Shown piece by piece: positions 27,869 through 37,070 of a stretch of DNA of 64,000 nt (the first letter of the stretch is position 1; each line of letters starts with the position of its first letter). The translations under genes and the position numbers were made by a program. The DNA is taken from the NCBI GenBank assembly GCA_942491935.1, contig CALOCZ010000034.1:81777-145776 (forward strand), in the 5' to 3' direction. A model generated the notes under the pieces. It did no database searches, had not been told where the DNA came from, and saw only the letters and a program-made list of their open reading frames with translations. The DNA is from JAGTVG01 sp942491935. GTDB taxonomy: Bacteria; Bacteroidota; Bacteroidia; Cytophagales; Cyclobacteriaceae.

Positions 27869-28888
27869 CTATTTTTTTTCAGCGTCCCCTGTCGCTTCAA
27901 CGGTTTCCTCAACCTTTTCAGCTGTTTTCTCTTCAGTTGAAGCAGCTGGTTTTTCTTCAACTTTTGCTTCGGCCTTTTCCTCAGATTTCTTTGGGGATTT
28001 CTCTGTATCTTTCTTTGCCTCAGTTTTTGTTTCTGCTTTTTGTTCAGCCTTTGGTTCAGCTTTTTTCTCGGCTTTCGCTGCACTTGATATCCTTTCTCTG
28101 GGTGCACGCTTTTCTCCAACAACTGCTTCTGGTTGAGAACCTTCATCCATTTGACGTTTCTCGTCTTCCTCTTGCTGTAACCTTAGATCATCCTTGTCTT
28201 TCTTGCGTTCTAGCAGTCCTTCTTCAACAGCCTTAGTAAGATATTTTACGATAATATCAATTGATTTATAGGCGTCATCATTTGCCGGAATTGGAAAATC
28301 CGCAACAGTAGGGTTTGAATTAGTATCTACCATGGCAAAAATCGGAATATTCAATTTCTGCGCCTCTTTTACAGCAATGTGTTCTTTTTTAACATCAACC
28401 ACGAAAACTGCTGCAGGTAACCTCGTTAATTCAGAAATACCTCCAAGCACTTTGTTCAACTTATCTTTTTCCCTCGTAACCATCAATCGTTCCCTTTTTG
28501 CCAGGTTCAGATAAGATTCATCCTTCATGAGTTTTTCAATGGAGGACAGCTTTTTTAAAGATTTTCTGATGGTTGTGAAATTTGTCAACATACCACCCAG
28601 CCATCTTTCAGTTACATATGGCATTCTCAGCCTTTTAGCCTCTTCTTCAACGATGGATTTGGCCTGTTTTTTAGTAGCTACGAACAGCACCTTGCGCCCG
28701 CTCCTAACAATTGATCTTATAGCGTTTGAAGCTTCATCGAGGGTTACCAGGGTTTTATTCAGATCAATGATATGAATACCGTTACGTTCCATAAATATAT
28801 ATGGAGCCATACGCGGATCCCACTTCCTCGTCAAATGTCCAAAATGGACACCAGCATCAAGTAAGTCTTTGTAAGTTAATTTAGTCAT
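27869..28888 (-). CDS. rpsB: Ribosomal protein S2 with long charged C-terminal extension
   Basis: The protein has 339 residues. The first about 230 are a standard S2 (LLDAGVHFGHLTRKWDPRMA, YIFMERNGIHIIDLNKTL, RWLGGMLTNFTTIRKS, VDTNSNPTVADFPIPANDDA). The remaining about 100 residues are low-complexity Lys/Glu/Ala repeats (KAEKKAEPKAEQKAETKTEA and similar), not needed for the S2 fold. This region also makes an apparent overlapping frame in another phase, which I disregard. Such tails occur in some Bacteroidota S2 proteins; the role here is unknown. Confidence 0.96.
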   Translation of the reverse strand: MTKLTYKDLLDAGVHFGHLTRKWDPRMAPYIFMERNGIHIIDLNKTLVTLDEASNAIRSIVRSGRKVLFVATKKQAKSIVEEEAKRLRMPYVTERWLGGMLTNFTTIRKSLKKLSSIEKLMKDESYLNLAKRERLMVTREKDKLNKVLGGISELTRLPAAVFVVDVKKEHIAVKEAQKLNIPIFAMVDTNSNPTVADFPIPANDDAYKSIDIIVKYLTKAVEEGLLERKKDKDDLRLQQEEDEKRQMDEGSQPEAVVGEKRAPRERISSAAKAEKKAEPKAEQKAETKTEAKKDTEKSPKKSEEKAEAKVEEKPAASTEEKTAEKVEETVEATGDAEKK

Positions 28889-28909
28889 TAAAATATATTA
28901 ATTATTTGA

Positions 28910-29296
28910 TTATCGTTTACTGAATTGGAATCTTCTTCTGGCCTTTCTTCTGCCATATTTTTTCCTTTCAACCATCCTTGGATCTCTGGTTAAAAATCCC
29001 TCTTTCTTCAGGATTGGCTTATATTCTCCGTTCAGATCGCATAATGCTCTTGATAATGCCAATCGTACAGCTTCAGCCTGTCCTTTAAATCCGCCTCCTT
29101 TTACATTAACCTTTATCTCATACCCACCGTCAAATTCAATGAATTCAAAAGGTTGCTTGCTTATGATCTGCAAAATCTCAGATTCAAAATACTCCTCCAA
29201 CTTCTGGCCGTTGATGGTGAAATCATCTTTACCAGGAGTCATGTATAACCTGGCAACACTTGTTTTTCTTCTTCCTATTGAGTTGATGTTATCCAT
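28910..29296 (-). CDS. rpsI: Ribosomal protein S9
   Basis: A 128-residue S9. The start (MDNINSIGRRKTSVARLYMT), GGGFKGQAEAVRLALSRALC and the C-terminal RMVERKKYGRRKARRRFQFSKR-type basic end (finishing at SKR, which reaches into the ribosomal P site) are all present. It lies between rplM and rpsB with 9 and 21 bp spacing. Confidence 0.97.
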   Translation of the reverse strand: MDNINSIGRRKTSVARLYMTPGKDDFTINGQKLEEYFESEILQIISKQPFEFIEFDGGYEIKVNVKGGGFKGQAEAVRLALSRALCDLNGEYKPILKKEGFLTRDPRMVERKKYGRRKARRRFQFSKR

Positions 29297-29305
29297 TAGT
29301 GATTT

Positions 29306-29752
29306 TTATTTTAGCTCTAAAACTTTTGGATTTTGTGCCTCATGTGGGTGTTGATCTCCAACATAAACATGCAGGTTTTTAAACAATTGCCTGCCTAACC
29401 TGTTTTTGGGCAACATACCCCTTACAGCATATTCAAAGATCCTTTCAGGTTTTTTCGCCAACAATTGCTTTGGGCTTAACCTTTTTTGTCCTCCTGGATA
29501 ACCAGAGTGGGAGATATACTCCTTACTGTTCATTTTATCACCTGTCATCCTGATCTTTTCTGCATTGATCACAATCACATTATCCCCACAGTCAATATGA
29601 GGTGTGAAAGAAGGCTTATGCTTGCCTCGAATTATTTTGGCAACCTCGCTGGCTACCCGACCCAATACCCTTGAATCAGCATCTAGTATCCACCAGTTTT
29701 TCTCAACTGATCCCTTTTTGGCAGAAATGGTCTTAAAACTTAAAGTATTCAA
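29306..29752 (-). CDS. rplM: Ribosomal protein L13
   Basis: A 148-residue L13 with KNWWILDADSRVLGRVASEV, RGKHKPSFTPHIDCGDNVIV, HSGYPGGQ and AVRGMLPKNRLGRQLFKNLH. It is the first gene of the operon, preceded by a well-spaced promoter at 29805-29835. Confidence 0.97.
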   Translation of the reverse strand: MNTLSFKTISAKKGSVEKNWWILDADSRVLGRVASEVAKIIRGKHKPSFTPHIDCGDNVIVINAEKIRMTGDKMNSKEYISHSGYPGGQKRLSPKQLLAKKPERIFEYAVRGMLPKNRLGRQLFKNLHVYVGDQHPHEAQNPKVLELK

Positions 29753-29804
29753 TTTTTATTTATTTTAATATTTACTTGAAATTGTATTCACGCAAAATGA
29801 GGCA

Positions 29805-29835
29805 CAAAAATAGACCTAATGTTAAAGAAAAACAA
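29805..29835 (-). promoter_or_regulatory. Promoter of the rplM-rpsI-rpsB-tsf operon
   Basis: On the minus strand a TTG (29835-29833) is followed after 20 bp by TATTTTTG (29812-29805), matching the Bacteroidota -33/-7 consensus TTG-N19-21-TAnnTTTG. It lies 52 bp before the rplM start. Confidence 0.65.
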
Positions 29836-29860
29836 TTTTTCCAAAAATAATTCCTTATAA

Positions 29861-30580
29861 TCAGGAGTTTTTCTCAAGCTGTTGCAGCAATACCCTGAAA
29901 TCTTTTGGATAGGGGGCTGTAACTTCTTTATACTCACCATTTAACAACCGGAATTTCAGGTGATATGCGTGCAATGCTAATCGTTGAATTAAAGGTTGCT
30001 CTTCTGCAAACTTACCAATTTTATAATTTCTTTTTACAGATGAAAGAAAGAATGGTTTCCCGCCATAGGTAACATCTCCAGTTATGGGTGCCTTGAGAGA
30101 AGCCAGATGGACTCTGATCTGATGTTGTCTGCCTGAAACGGGATTACAATTTATAAGGGTATGCTTTTTATATGCTTTTAATGAATTAAATATGGTCACA
30201 GATCTTTTTCCATATCTTTCATCAATATGTGAGGTCCCTTTTGGCATTGCACTTATAGCTTTGTCTAATTTAAGATTTGAAAAATGATGCAAGCCATCAG
30301 AAACAGCATGATACGTTTTCTTAATCGTTCTCTTTTCAAACTCCTGGTTCATAAATTTATACGCATCCGGATGCTTGGAAATAATAAGTGCACCGGAAGT
30401 ATCTTTATCTAATCTGTGACATAATTGTGCAGCTTCATTATACGCCCTTGCCAGTTTCAATATATTTATCTCTTCATTACGATCTTCAAGGGATGATATA
30501 TACGGAGGTTTATTGATTACAATATAATCCTCATCTTCATATAAAATCATTGAATTAAATGGAGGTATCTTTTTTTTCAT
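29861..30580 (-). CDS. RluA-family 23S rRNA/tRNA pseudouridine synthase
   Basis: A 239-residue enzyme that isomerises uridine to pseudouridine in RNA. The active-site motif HRLDKDTSGALIISK with the catalytic Asp is present near residue 55, preceded by IVINKPPYISS (an RluA-type KP motif), and followed by GRQHQIRVHLASLKAPITGD and KFRLLNG near the end. No S4 domain precedes it. The exact RNA target cannot be read from the sequence. Confidence 0.9.
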   Translation of the reverse strand: MKKKIPPFNSMILYEDEDYIVINKPPYISSLEDRNEEINILKLARAYNEAAQLCHRLDKDTSGALIISKHPDAYKFMNQEFEKRTIKKTYHAVSDGLHHFSNLKLDKAISAMPKGTSHIDERYGKRSVTIFNSLKAYKKHTLINCNPVSGRQHQIRVHLASLKAPITGDVTYGGKPFFLSSVKRNYKIGKFAEEQPLIQRLALHAYHLKFRLLNGEYKEVTAPYPKDFRVLLQQLEKNS

Positions 30581-30598
30581 ACTTTTCTAATAATATAA

Positions 30599-31216
30599 TT
30601 AATCGAATAAGGTTGGGGCTTCCGGATTAAGTCTGTTCTTAAAGAGTAAATTTATCTGTTCTGGCGTATTTCTTTCAATAGAAAGCTCCGGTAGTTTATC
30701 CTGACTGAAAAACTCAGCTTCTAAGGTTTCCATTCCCGGATTCAGAGTTCCCCCATTAATGGTACAAAGAATGAACATTTTGTAAACATGCAAAGCGCTG
30801 GGTGGATGAGCATGGCATTTTTTATCAAAAACGGCCAGTAACTTTACTGGAGCTATCTCAAGGCCAGCCTCTTCTTTAACCTCTTTCACAACCACTTCTG
30901 CAGGTGAATACCCAATATCCGCCCAGCCTCCGGGAAGCGCCCACATCCCATCCAGTTTCTCTTTGACAAGTAAAATTTTTTTATCCTGGAAAATTACTCC
31001 CCGGACATCAACTTTAGGTGTGGGATATCCATTTTCCCTGGAAAAAAGGTTTTGTATCTTTTCCAAAGGTGTGTCTGTATAATGATTGAATATCTGATGG
31101 CTTATGTCACGGATTTCGTGGTACCTTTCCGTATCGTAATCATCCTGTGAGTAAGTCAATCCAATTTGCGCGATTGCCTCTAGACGTTTGGCAATATTCA
31201 GCCAATCAAATGCCAT
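30599..31216 (-). CDS. NUDIX hydrolase with N-terminal NUDIX-associated domain
   Basis: A 205-residue protein: an N-terminal helical region (about 1-60) of the kind found before ADP-ribose-type NUDIX domains, then the NUDIX domain with GGWADIGYSPAEVVVKEVKE and EAGLEI. The NUDIX box departs from the consensus: the first Glu position is Tyr and the Arg before the EE pair is Lys, but the EE and GL are kept. Substrate is likely a nucleotide-diphosphate derivative. It follows the DinB gene with one base between. Confidence 0.85.
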   Translation of the reverse strand: MAFDWLNIAKRLEAIAQIGLTYSQDDYDTERYHEIRDISHQIFNHYTDTPLEKIQNLFSRENGYPTPKVDVRGVIFQDKKILLVKEKLDGMWALPGGWADIGYSPAEVVVKEVKEEAGLEIAPVKLLAVFDKKCHAHPPSALHVYKMFILCTINGGTLNPGMETLEAEFFSQDKLPELSIERNTPEQINLLFKNRLNPEAPTLFD

Positions 31217-31217
31217 A

Positions 31218-31721
31218 TTATAAGTACCGCTCCTTAATAATCTCTATATGATGACTGGTATGCCCGGCAAGTATGTATCCAATAGATCTGACCGAAAACT
31301 CCTGCCCGCTTGCCCGACCTGACCTGTCCAGAAATTTAGGATTTAAATTTTTATAAAATAGAATAGATGATTCCCGAAGGCTAGACCATTCGCTAAGCAC
31401 ATTGCGATATGGGATTTCATCAAGAGAGGTCGCTTCAAGATAATATTCTTCATCAAATCCTGGCAGATCAGTGGGATCAAGACGTGAGAACCGCAATGAA
31501 CGGTAAATAAATACCCTTTCGACATCAATAAGGTGCTGAAGGATCTCTTTTATCGACCATTTCCCAGGAGCGTAATAATGGTCCTGCTTTTCCTTTGAGA
31601 TTTTTTCAAAAAATGAGTAGCTACTCTTATAATTCTTTTCCAGCAGAGATAAAACATTATAATCTTTCACCCATTTCACATACTTTTGAAATGCTGGAGG
31701 TATATATTCAAGATCTATCAA
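31218..31721 (-). CDS. DinB-superfamily protein
   Basis: A 167-residue four-helix-bundle protein of the DinB/YfiT superfamily. The metal-ligand histidines appear as LQHLIDVERVFIYR near residue 65 and GHTSHHIEII near the end. WSIKEILQHL is the common start of helix 2. Such proteins are often thiol-dependent transferases; no specific role can be assigned. It is tightly packed with the NUDIX gene (start one base after) and the TM2 gene. Confidence 0.8.
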   Translation of the reverse strand: MIDLEYIPPAFQKYVKWVKDYNVLSLLEKNYKSSYSFFEKISKEKQDHYYAPGKWSIKEILQHLIDVERVFIYRSLRFSRLDPTDLPGFDEEYYLEATSLDEIPYRNVLSEWSSLRESSILFYKNLNPKFLDRSGRASGQEFSVRSIGYILAGHTSHHIEIIKERYL

Positions 31722-31724
31722 TAT

Positions 31725-32075
31725 CTATGAATTTTTGGTCATGAGCGATACTTCATCTGCTATCTTCCGGTTATAGTCAAAGGCCAGGTTCTGATAATTG
31801 ACCAGATCAACGATGGTGCCGATAAGACACAGGCCCCCGGTAAAGAGATATAACAATCCCATTCCGATCTGGTTTACAAGGAAGCGTTGAACTCCAGCTA
31901 TAATGAAGAATCCCAATATGGTAGTAATCAGGATAAGTTGAGGGTCACGCCTTCTTGTCCTGTAAATATTAGCAAACAACTGGGCCTCATCATCTGCCAT
32001 CGGCTTGATCAAATCCTGTATATAGGCCATCTCCTGGCCCTGTAATTCAGGTAAAAGTTTTAAGACACTTGCCAT
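31725..32075 (-). CDS. TM2-domain membrane protein
   Basis: A 116-residue protein with two hydrophobic segments separated by a short turn (LILITTILGFFIIAGVQRFL; QIGMGLLYLFTGGLCLIGTI), which is the TM2 pattern, followed by a C-terminal polar tail. The polar N-terminal 40 residues resemble those of other bacterial TM2 proteins. It lies 4 bp after the DUF2752 gene. Confidence 0.75.
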   Translation of the reverse strand: MASVLKLLPELQGQEMAYIQDLIKPMADDEAQLFANIYRTRRRDPQLILITTILGFFIIAGVQRFLVNQIGMGLLYLFTGGLCLIGTIVDLVNYQNLAFDYNRKIADEVSLMTKNS

Positions 32076-32079
32076 AATT

Positions 32080-32406
32080 TCAATATTTAAGTTTTAACCT
32101 TTTTAAATAATCTATACTTGATTTGTAAATTCTATACCCTAATATAAGTGCAGCAGCAATCCCTATAGGGTGAGTTGTCAAAGACATCATGATGTCTCCG
32201 TGCAGAAAATAAGAAATTGACCTTCCTAATCCACATCCGGGACAATACTTAAATCCTAAATTATTGAACACACAGATAGACATATGTTCCTGGTGATGTG
32301 GATCGTATAAAGCAAGGATTAATAAACCAGTAATCCAGACTATAGCTTCAATTGGAAGACGGAAGACGATTTGGCTATAAATGTTTTTGACCCTCTTAAA
32401 ATACAT
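32080..32406 (-). CDS. DUF2752 small membrane protein
   Basis: A 108-residue protein with two hydrophobic segments and the family signature CVFNNLGFKYCPGCGLGRSI (two Cys near CPGCG). DUF2752 proteins are of unknown function. It is paired with the TM2 gene in Bacteroidota, and the two are likely co-transcribed here. Confidence 0.8.
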   Translation of the reverse strand: MYFKRVKNIYSQIVFRLPIEAIVWITGLLILALYDPHHQEHMSICVFNNLGFKYCPGCGLGRSISYFLHGDIMMSLTTHPIGIAAALILGYRIYKSSIDYLKRLKLKY

Positions 32407-32474
32407 TAAAAATACTTTTACCTAAAAATAACATATTTCTGACAAACTCAAAATGAAGTCAGGTCAATACATCC

Positions 32475-33725
32475 CTATTTTTCCCTGATCTGGCCCTGAC
32501 CGCTTACAATCCATTTATAACTTGTAAGTTCTTTAAGAGCCATAGGTCCCCTTGCATGAAGTTTTTGGGTGCTGATCCCAATTTCAGCTCCCATTTCAAA
32601 TTGTGCTCCATCAGTAAAAGCTGTGGAAGTATTGGCATATACTACCGCCGCATCCACTTCTTTGGAAAACCTGCTAATCATATCCTGATCTTCCGAGATG
32701 ATGGCCTCGCTGTGTTTTGAACTGTATTCCGCAATATGATCAAGTGCTTCCTCTATATTCCTCACAGTTTTTATGGATATTTTTTTTGCAAGGAATTCAG
32801 TGCCAAAGTGTGCCTCCTGGGCTGGAAATATCAAGTTAGCCGGATAACTTTCCTTTAAAACCTTATAAGATTCCTCATCCGCAAAAACTTCAACATCGCT
32901 CCTTGCCAGGTCTTCACATAAAAAGGGCAGATCAGACAACCAGGATGAATGGATGATCAGGCAATCAAGTGCATTGCAGACGCTAACCCTTCGTAATTTG
33001 GCATTAGTAATGATGGCCTTTGCCATTGTCAGGTCGGCACTTTGGTCAATAAAGGTATGAACTATTCCCGCTCCTGTTTCAATTACTGGGACCCTGGCAT
33101 TATGTCTGACAAAGTCTATCAATCCCTGACTCCCTCTTGGTATAATTATGTCAATATAGCCTGTCGCATTCATCATTTCAGCTGTCGACTCCCGGTCAGG
33201 TGGCAACAGCTGGACAATATTAGGGTTTACATCAAATCCCTTCAAAACACGGTGCAATATCCCGATTATTGCCCTGTTTGAATAATGCGCATCACTACCC
33301 CCTTTTAAAAGGCAAACATTTCCTGATTTAAGGCATAGCGAGAAAACATCAAAAGTTACATTGGGACGGGCTTCATATATAATTCCAACAACGCCAAGTG
33401 GAACACGTATCTTTTTTAGGTTTAACCCGTTTTTTAAGGTCTTTTCTTCAATTATTTCTCCTAAAGGGCTATTGAGTTTTCTTACATTTAATATGTCAGC
33501 AACGATATCGCTGATTCGCTCCGGTGTGAGTTTAAGCCTGTCATATTTCGGATCATCCGCGCTCATCCGTTCAAGATCTTTTGTATTTTCCCTGATCAGA
33601 TGATCTGTTGACCTAGTTGTTTCAGCAGCAAGTTGCTCCAGGATCTCAACGACCTGGTCATTACTAAAGTGTATTATATCTCTGCAAGCCTTTCTGGCAT
33701 TGTCAAATACTTCCTGATTCTTCAT
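32475..33725 (-). CDS. proA: Glutamate-5-semialdehyde dehydrogenase (gamma-glutamyl phosphate reductase)
   Basis: A 416-residue aldehyde-dehydrogenase-fold enzyme that reduces glutamyl-5-phosphate in proline synthesis. Motifs include KIRVPLGVVGIIYEARPNVT, SGNVCLLKGGSDA, IIPRGSQGLIDFVRHN and the nucleophilic cysteine in VSVCNALDCLI. It lies 2 bp after proB, the standard proBA order. Confidence 0.96.
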   Translation of the reverse strand: MKNQEVFDNARKACRDIIHFSNDQVVEILEQLAAETTRSTDHLIRENTKDLERMSADDPKYDRLKLTPERISDIVADILNVRKLNSPLGEIIEEKTLKNGLNLKKIRVPLGVVGIIYEARPNVTFDVFSLCLKSGNVCLLKGGSDAHYSNRAIIGILHRVLKGFDVNPNIVQLLPPDRESTAEMMNATGYIDIIIPRGSQGLIDFVRHNARVPVIETGAGIVHTFIDQSADLTMAKAIITNAKLRRVSVCNALDCLIIHSSWLSDLPFLCEDLARSDVEVFADEESYKVLKESYPANLIFPAQEAHFGTEFLAKKISIKTVRNIEEALDHIAEYSSKHSEAIISEDQDMISRFSKEVDAAVVYANTSTAFTDGAQFEMGAEIGISTQKLHARGPMALKELTSYKWIVSGQGQIREK

Positions 33726-33727
33726 AA

Positions 33728-34807
33728 TTAAAACATAAATAAGTGATCATAATGAATGATCGGCCTCTCGTTCTTTTTCCCAAGCCCGGCCCTGGCTTTG
33801 TCATCGCCATATTTAGCTATACCAAGCCCTACCTGGGTTCCTTGTTCATCATAGATCATAATAATGTCCCCCTTCTTAAAATGCCCTTCAATATTTATTA
33901 CCCCAATTGGGAGCAAACTAATCGCTCTGTTAGATTTTAAAGCTTGTAACGCCCCCTGATTGATCACAACGGCCCCTTTCTCAAATCCTTTTGCATGTGA
34001 CAACCACTTTTTAATGGTAGACTTTCCGGATGAGGGTTTAAACCTGGTACATTTGGAAGATCCTTCAAGCACATTATTTATTATTCCCTTTTTCAAGCCA
34101 TTTGCAATTACTACCTCTATGCCATGTGAAGCTACTTTAGCAGCCAGGTGAGCCTTTGTAAGCATTCCCCCTTTCCCGAAAGCTGACTTCTCAGAGTTGA
34201 TATGTTTTTCGAATTCCTTGTCTCCGACACGGATTTCAGAGATCAGTACCGATTCTTCCTGATCGACTGTGTTCATTATTCCATCGACCGATGTTAAAAT
34301 GATCAAAGGATCAAGATTTAGCATTCCAGCTACAAGGCCGGCTAATTCATCATTGTCAGTAAACATAAGTTCCGTTACAGATATAACATCATTTTCATTT
34401 ACTATTGGAATGATGTCGTTATTGAGTAACACTAAAAAACAGTTTTTCATGTTCTGAAAATGATCCCTGCTTCTGAAATCATCTCTGGTTACTAGCACCT
34501 GCGAACAAATAAGTCCTTGATTTTTAAATAGTTGCGAGTAGGCTTCAATTAACCTGACCTGTCCCAATGAGGACCACATCTGCCGAAGTCCAACAGCATC
34601 TGTTTTATTTTTTGGCTTATAAACAGAACGCCCGGCAGCCACCGCTCCGGATGATATGAGTACTACATCATATCCCTGCCTCTTAACTTCTGCTATTTGT
34701 TTTACAAGATCCTCAATGCGGGATTGATCGAGTAAACCCTGGGAATCCGTCAGTACATTTGATCCGATTTTTATGCCGATCATTAGCTTCTGTTTCCCTG
34801 GGCTCAT
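33728..34807 (-). CDS. proB: Glutamate 5-kinase with C-terminal PUA domain
   Basis: A 359-residue kinase that phosphorylates L-glutamate in proline synthesis. The N-terminal amino-acid kinase domain (IGIKIGSNVLTD; VVLISSGAVAAG; NENDVISVTELMFTDNDELA) covers about 1-255 and the PUA domain the rest (KGAVVINQGALQALKS; GVINIEGHFKKGDII). proA follows immediately; a fucosidase gene ends 5 bp upstream of the start, which may mean transcriptional read-through between unrelated functions. Confidence 0.96.
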   Translation of the reverse strand: MSPGKQKLMIGIKIGSNVLTDSQGLLDQSRIEDLVKQIAEVKRQGYDVVLISSGAVAAGRSVYKPKNKTDAVGLRQMWSSLGQVRLIEAYSQLFKNQGLICSQVLVTRDDFRSRDHFQNMKNCFLVLLNNDIIPIVNENDVISVTELMFTDNDELAGLVAGMLNLDPLIILTSVDGIMNTVDQEESVLISEIRVGDKEFEKHINSEKSAFGKGGMLTKAHLAAKVASHGIEVVIANGLKKGIINNVLEGSSKCTRFKPSSGKSTIKKWLSHAKGFEKGAVVINQGALQALKSNRAISLLPIGVINIEGHFKKGDIIMIYDEQGTQVGLGIAKYGDDKARAGLGKKNERPIIHYDHLFMF

Positions 34808-34811
34808 ATGA

Positions 34812-36134
34812 TTATTTTAATTTAACCACTACAATGGTATCAATTTCCTTGCGAACTTCAAATGGCACGTTGATGATCGTCCCGAATTTATCCTGGCTGA
34901 ATTTTAATTTTGAGCCGTCATCAAAAAGGGATACCGACTCAATTTTGTCATTGAATTTTGGCAGAAAAACCGCGTCGTCCCTCAAGTCCATGACATGAAC
35001 ATAGACAGTATTGCCTTTTTGGGTGGTTGCCCCCCATTCCCGTGGTGATACCGGCCCTTTTCTTGTACCATAATACGATTCACCATATTTTGAAAGCCAT
35101 TTCCCAATTACCCTTAAGGTATCTATATTCTCAGCCTGCAATTTCCCATTGGGCAAAGGGCCATTATTAAGAAGGAAATTTGCCCCATAGCCAGCTGCCT
35201 TTACCATGGTTTGAATCAATTGTTTTGTTGACTTGAACCTCCTGTCTTTTATATTATATCCCCATGACCCATTCATGGTTTCACACATCTCAATTGGCAG
35301 TGGTGAAATAGCAGAGGTCTGGTTGAAACCCATTGTATTTTCACCCGGAAGGTCGCGTTCAAACATCTGGAAATCTTCACCCGGGAAAGGGGCTTTATGG
35401 TGATTACTTCCAATCAGTGTTCCTGGTTGCAATTTATGAATCAAAGCATAGGTTTTATCCAATTGCCAATCAGCATTCCATTGGTCCCACATTCCATCAA
35501 ACCAGATCCCTCCTACTTCACCATAATTGGTTAGTAATTCTGTCAATTGTGTATTCATATAATCGATATAAGAATTCCAGTCCCCTGATTCAGGGCGTCC
35601 GGTATAATTCTGTCCTGTTCTACCTCTTGGATAATAATCCGGGTGGTGCCAGTCCAATTGGGAATAATAGAAAAACAACTTGATCCCCTGTTTATCACAT
35701 TCTTCTTTTAATAATTTCAGTACATCTTTCCCGTAATTTGTGCGCTCCACAATATCCCAGTCACTGATCTCTGAATCAAACATGGCAAATCCATCGTGGT
35801 GCTTACTTGTTATAGTGATGTATTTCATACCGGCATCTTTAACTACAGATACCCATTCGGCAGGATCAAACTCTATAGGATTAAAATAGTTTGGCAAGTT
35901 TTCATAAGCCTGGATTGGGATTTGCTTCCTATCCATTATCCATTCGGCAATACCCATATCACCGCCACCGCCCATGACAGAGTAAACACCCCAGTGTAAA
36001 AACATTCCATATTTTGCATCCTGAAACCATTCCCGGTTTTTCAGGTTTTCCTCAGTTGGCTGATAGCCTGTCTGGGCTATATCTGGCATGGTGAAGCATG
36101 CTAGGATTAAAAATACTAGTAGTGATCTTTTCAT
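34812..36134 (-). CDS. GH29 alpha-L-fucosidase, secreted, all key residues present
   Basis: A 440-residue enzyme from the ATG at 36134 (MKRSLLVFLILACFTMPDIA signal; an upstream ATG at 36203 would hide the signal). The GH29 catalytic barrel is intact: KYGMFLHWG (sugar-binding His), SKHHDGFAMF (the HH pair), and GIWFDGMWDQ with the nucleophile Asp. A C-terminal beta-sandwich follows, as in full-length GH29. It cuts alpha-L-fucosyl groups from glycans outside the cytoplasm. Neighbours of carbohydrate type (DUF1080, DUF1349) lie upstream in the same direction. Confidence 0.9.
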   Translation of the reverse strand: MKRSLLVFLILACFTMPDIAQTGYQPTEENLKNREWFQDAKYGMFLHWGVYSVMGGGGDMGIAEWIMDRKQIPIQAYENLPNYFNPIEFDPAEWVSVVKDAGMKYITITSKHHDGFAMFDSEISDWDIVERTNYGKDVLKLLKEECDKQGIKLFFYYSQLDWHHPDYYPRGRTGQNYTGRPESGDWNSYIDYMNTQLTELLTNYGEVGGIWFDGMWDQWNADWQLDKTYALIHKLQPGTLIGSNHHKAPFPGEDFQMFERDLPGENTMGFNQTSAISPLPIEMCETMNGSWGYNIKDRRFKSTKQLIQTMVKAAGYGANFLLNNGPLPNGKLQAENIDTLRVIGKWLSKYGESYYGTRKGPVSPREWGATTQKGNTVYVHVMDLRDDAVFLPKFNDKIESVSLFDDGSKLKFSQDKFGTIINVPFEVRKEIDTIVVVKLK

Positions 36135-36218
36135 TTTTAGAAAAATTTTCTTTAAAACTTTAAGATAATAAGATGTGTGCACATTCTTCCAAAATTCACA
36201 CAAGATTGATTAAAGATA

Positions 36219-37010
36219 CTATAAAAACTTTATCTCAATATCCTTATAAAAGATTTCCGCTGCCTCAGACTGGAACTGTATCTTTCCTTTTGTTAAAGGC
36301 ACCACTTTCTCATTGATAACCTGACTGGAGTTTGAAGCTTTCAAAACAACAATACCATTCATTATATGTGTTATTTCCCCTTTATTTACAATCAATTCCA
36401 TTTGATTCCATTCCCCAAGAGGTTTTTCAACGGTCTTAGATTTAATTACGCGTTGATGTACACCATTAAGTAGCTGACCACCTTCTGCATATATTAAATT
36501 TTTGCGGCCTTCAATTTCAATTGAATCCACTTCAACGTCAATACGTGCACCATCCAGGCTATGATAATCACCGCAATCACCTTCCATGATCTGGCTCTCA
36601 TGACTTCTCATCCAGTGATCACTCTGAGCCCCATGTGGGCCTACACAATGGTATAGCAAACCGCTGTCACGTTTTTCATTTTCTCTCGGCGGATATCTTT
36701 TTTCACCCCACTTAAATTTAAAACGGAGATGATAATTTTCAAATTCCTTGACTGAGGTAAGCGCGCCCCATATCCGGCCATCTATCCTGATGGCACCATC
36801 CACCACTGAGAAAATCCCATCCGGATCTTCATTTACACCAATAATTTCTTCATTATCGGAGCCAGGTTGATAACTGAGGTATGTTTCCCAGCCTTCCAGG
36901 TTTTTTCCATTAAATAAAGAAACCCATTCCTGATCCTTTTCTTTCTCAGAACAGGAGAAAATAAACAATGTCAATAGTATGCCAAAAAAAGAAGTAAAGA
37001 ACTTATTCAT
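36219..37010 (-). CDS. DUF1080 (3-keto-disaccharide hydrolase-type) lipoprotein
   Basis: A 263-residue protein from the ATG at 37010, giving a lipoprotein signal (MNKFFTSFFGILLTLFIFSC, lipid on the Cys). The rest is a concanavalin-like sandwich of the DUF1080 family (WVSLFNGKNLEGWETYL, NYHLRFKFKWGEKRYPP, SGLLYHCVGPHG, QSDHWMRSHESQIMEGDCGD). Some members hydrolyse 3-keto-glycosides. The position beside fucosidase and DUF1349 genes fits surface carbohydrate processing. Confidence 0.85.
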   Translation of the reverse strand: MNKFFTSFFGILLTLFIFSCSEKEKDQEWVSLFNGKNLEGWETYLSYQPGSDNEEIIGVNEDPDGIFSVVDGAIRIDGRIWGALTSVKEFENYHLRFKFKWGEKRYPPRENEKRDSGLLYHCVGPHGAQSDHWMRSHESQIMEGDCGDYHSLDGARIDVEVDSIEIEGRKNLIYAEGGQLLNGVHQRVIKSKTVEKPLGEWNQMELIVNKGEITHIMNGIVVLKASNSSQVINEKVVPLTKGKIQFQSEAAEIFYKDIEIKFL

Positions 37011-37070
37011 GATTATATTTTTAATTGAAAAATTACATAACAAACAAGAAAATTTAAAATACTAAAAATA

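Noticed and set aside
27850..28146. 98-codon frame, rich in Lys, Gln and Arg, overlapping the end of rpsB
   Set aside because: It is another phase of the repetitive Lys/Glu/Ala tail of S2 and arises from the repeat composition.
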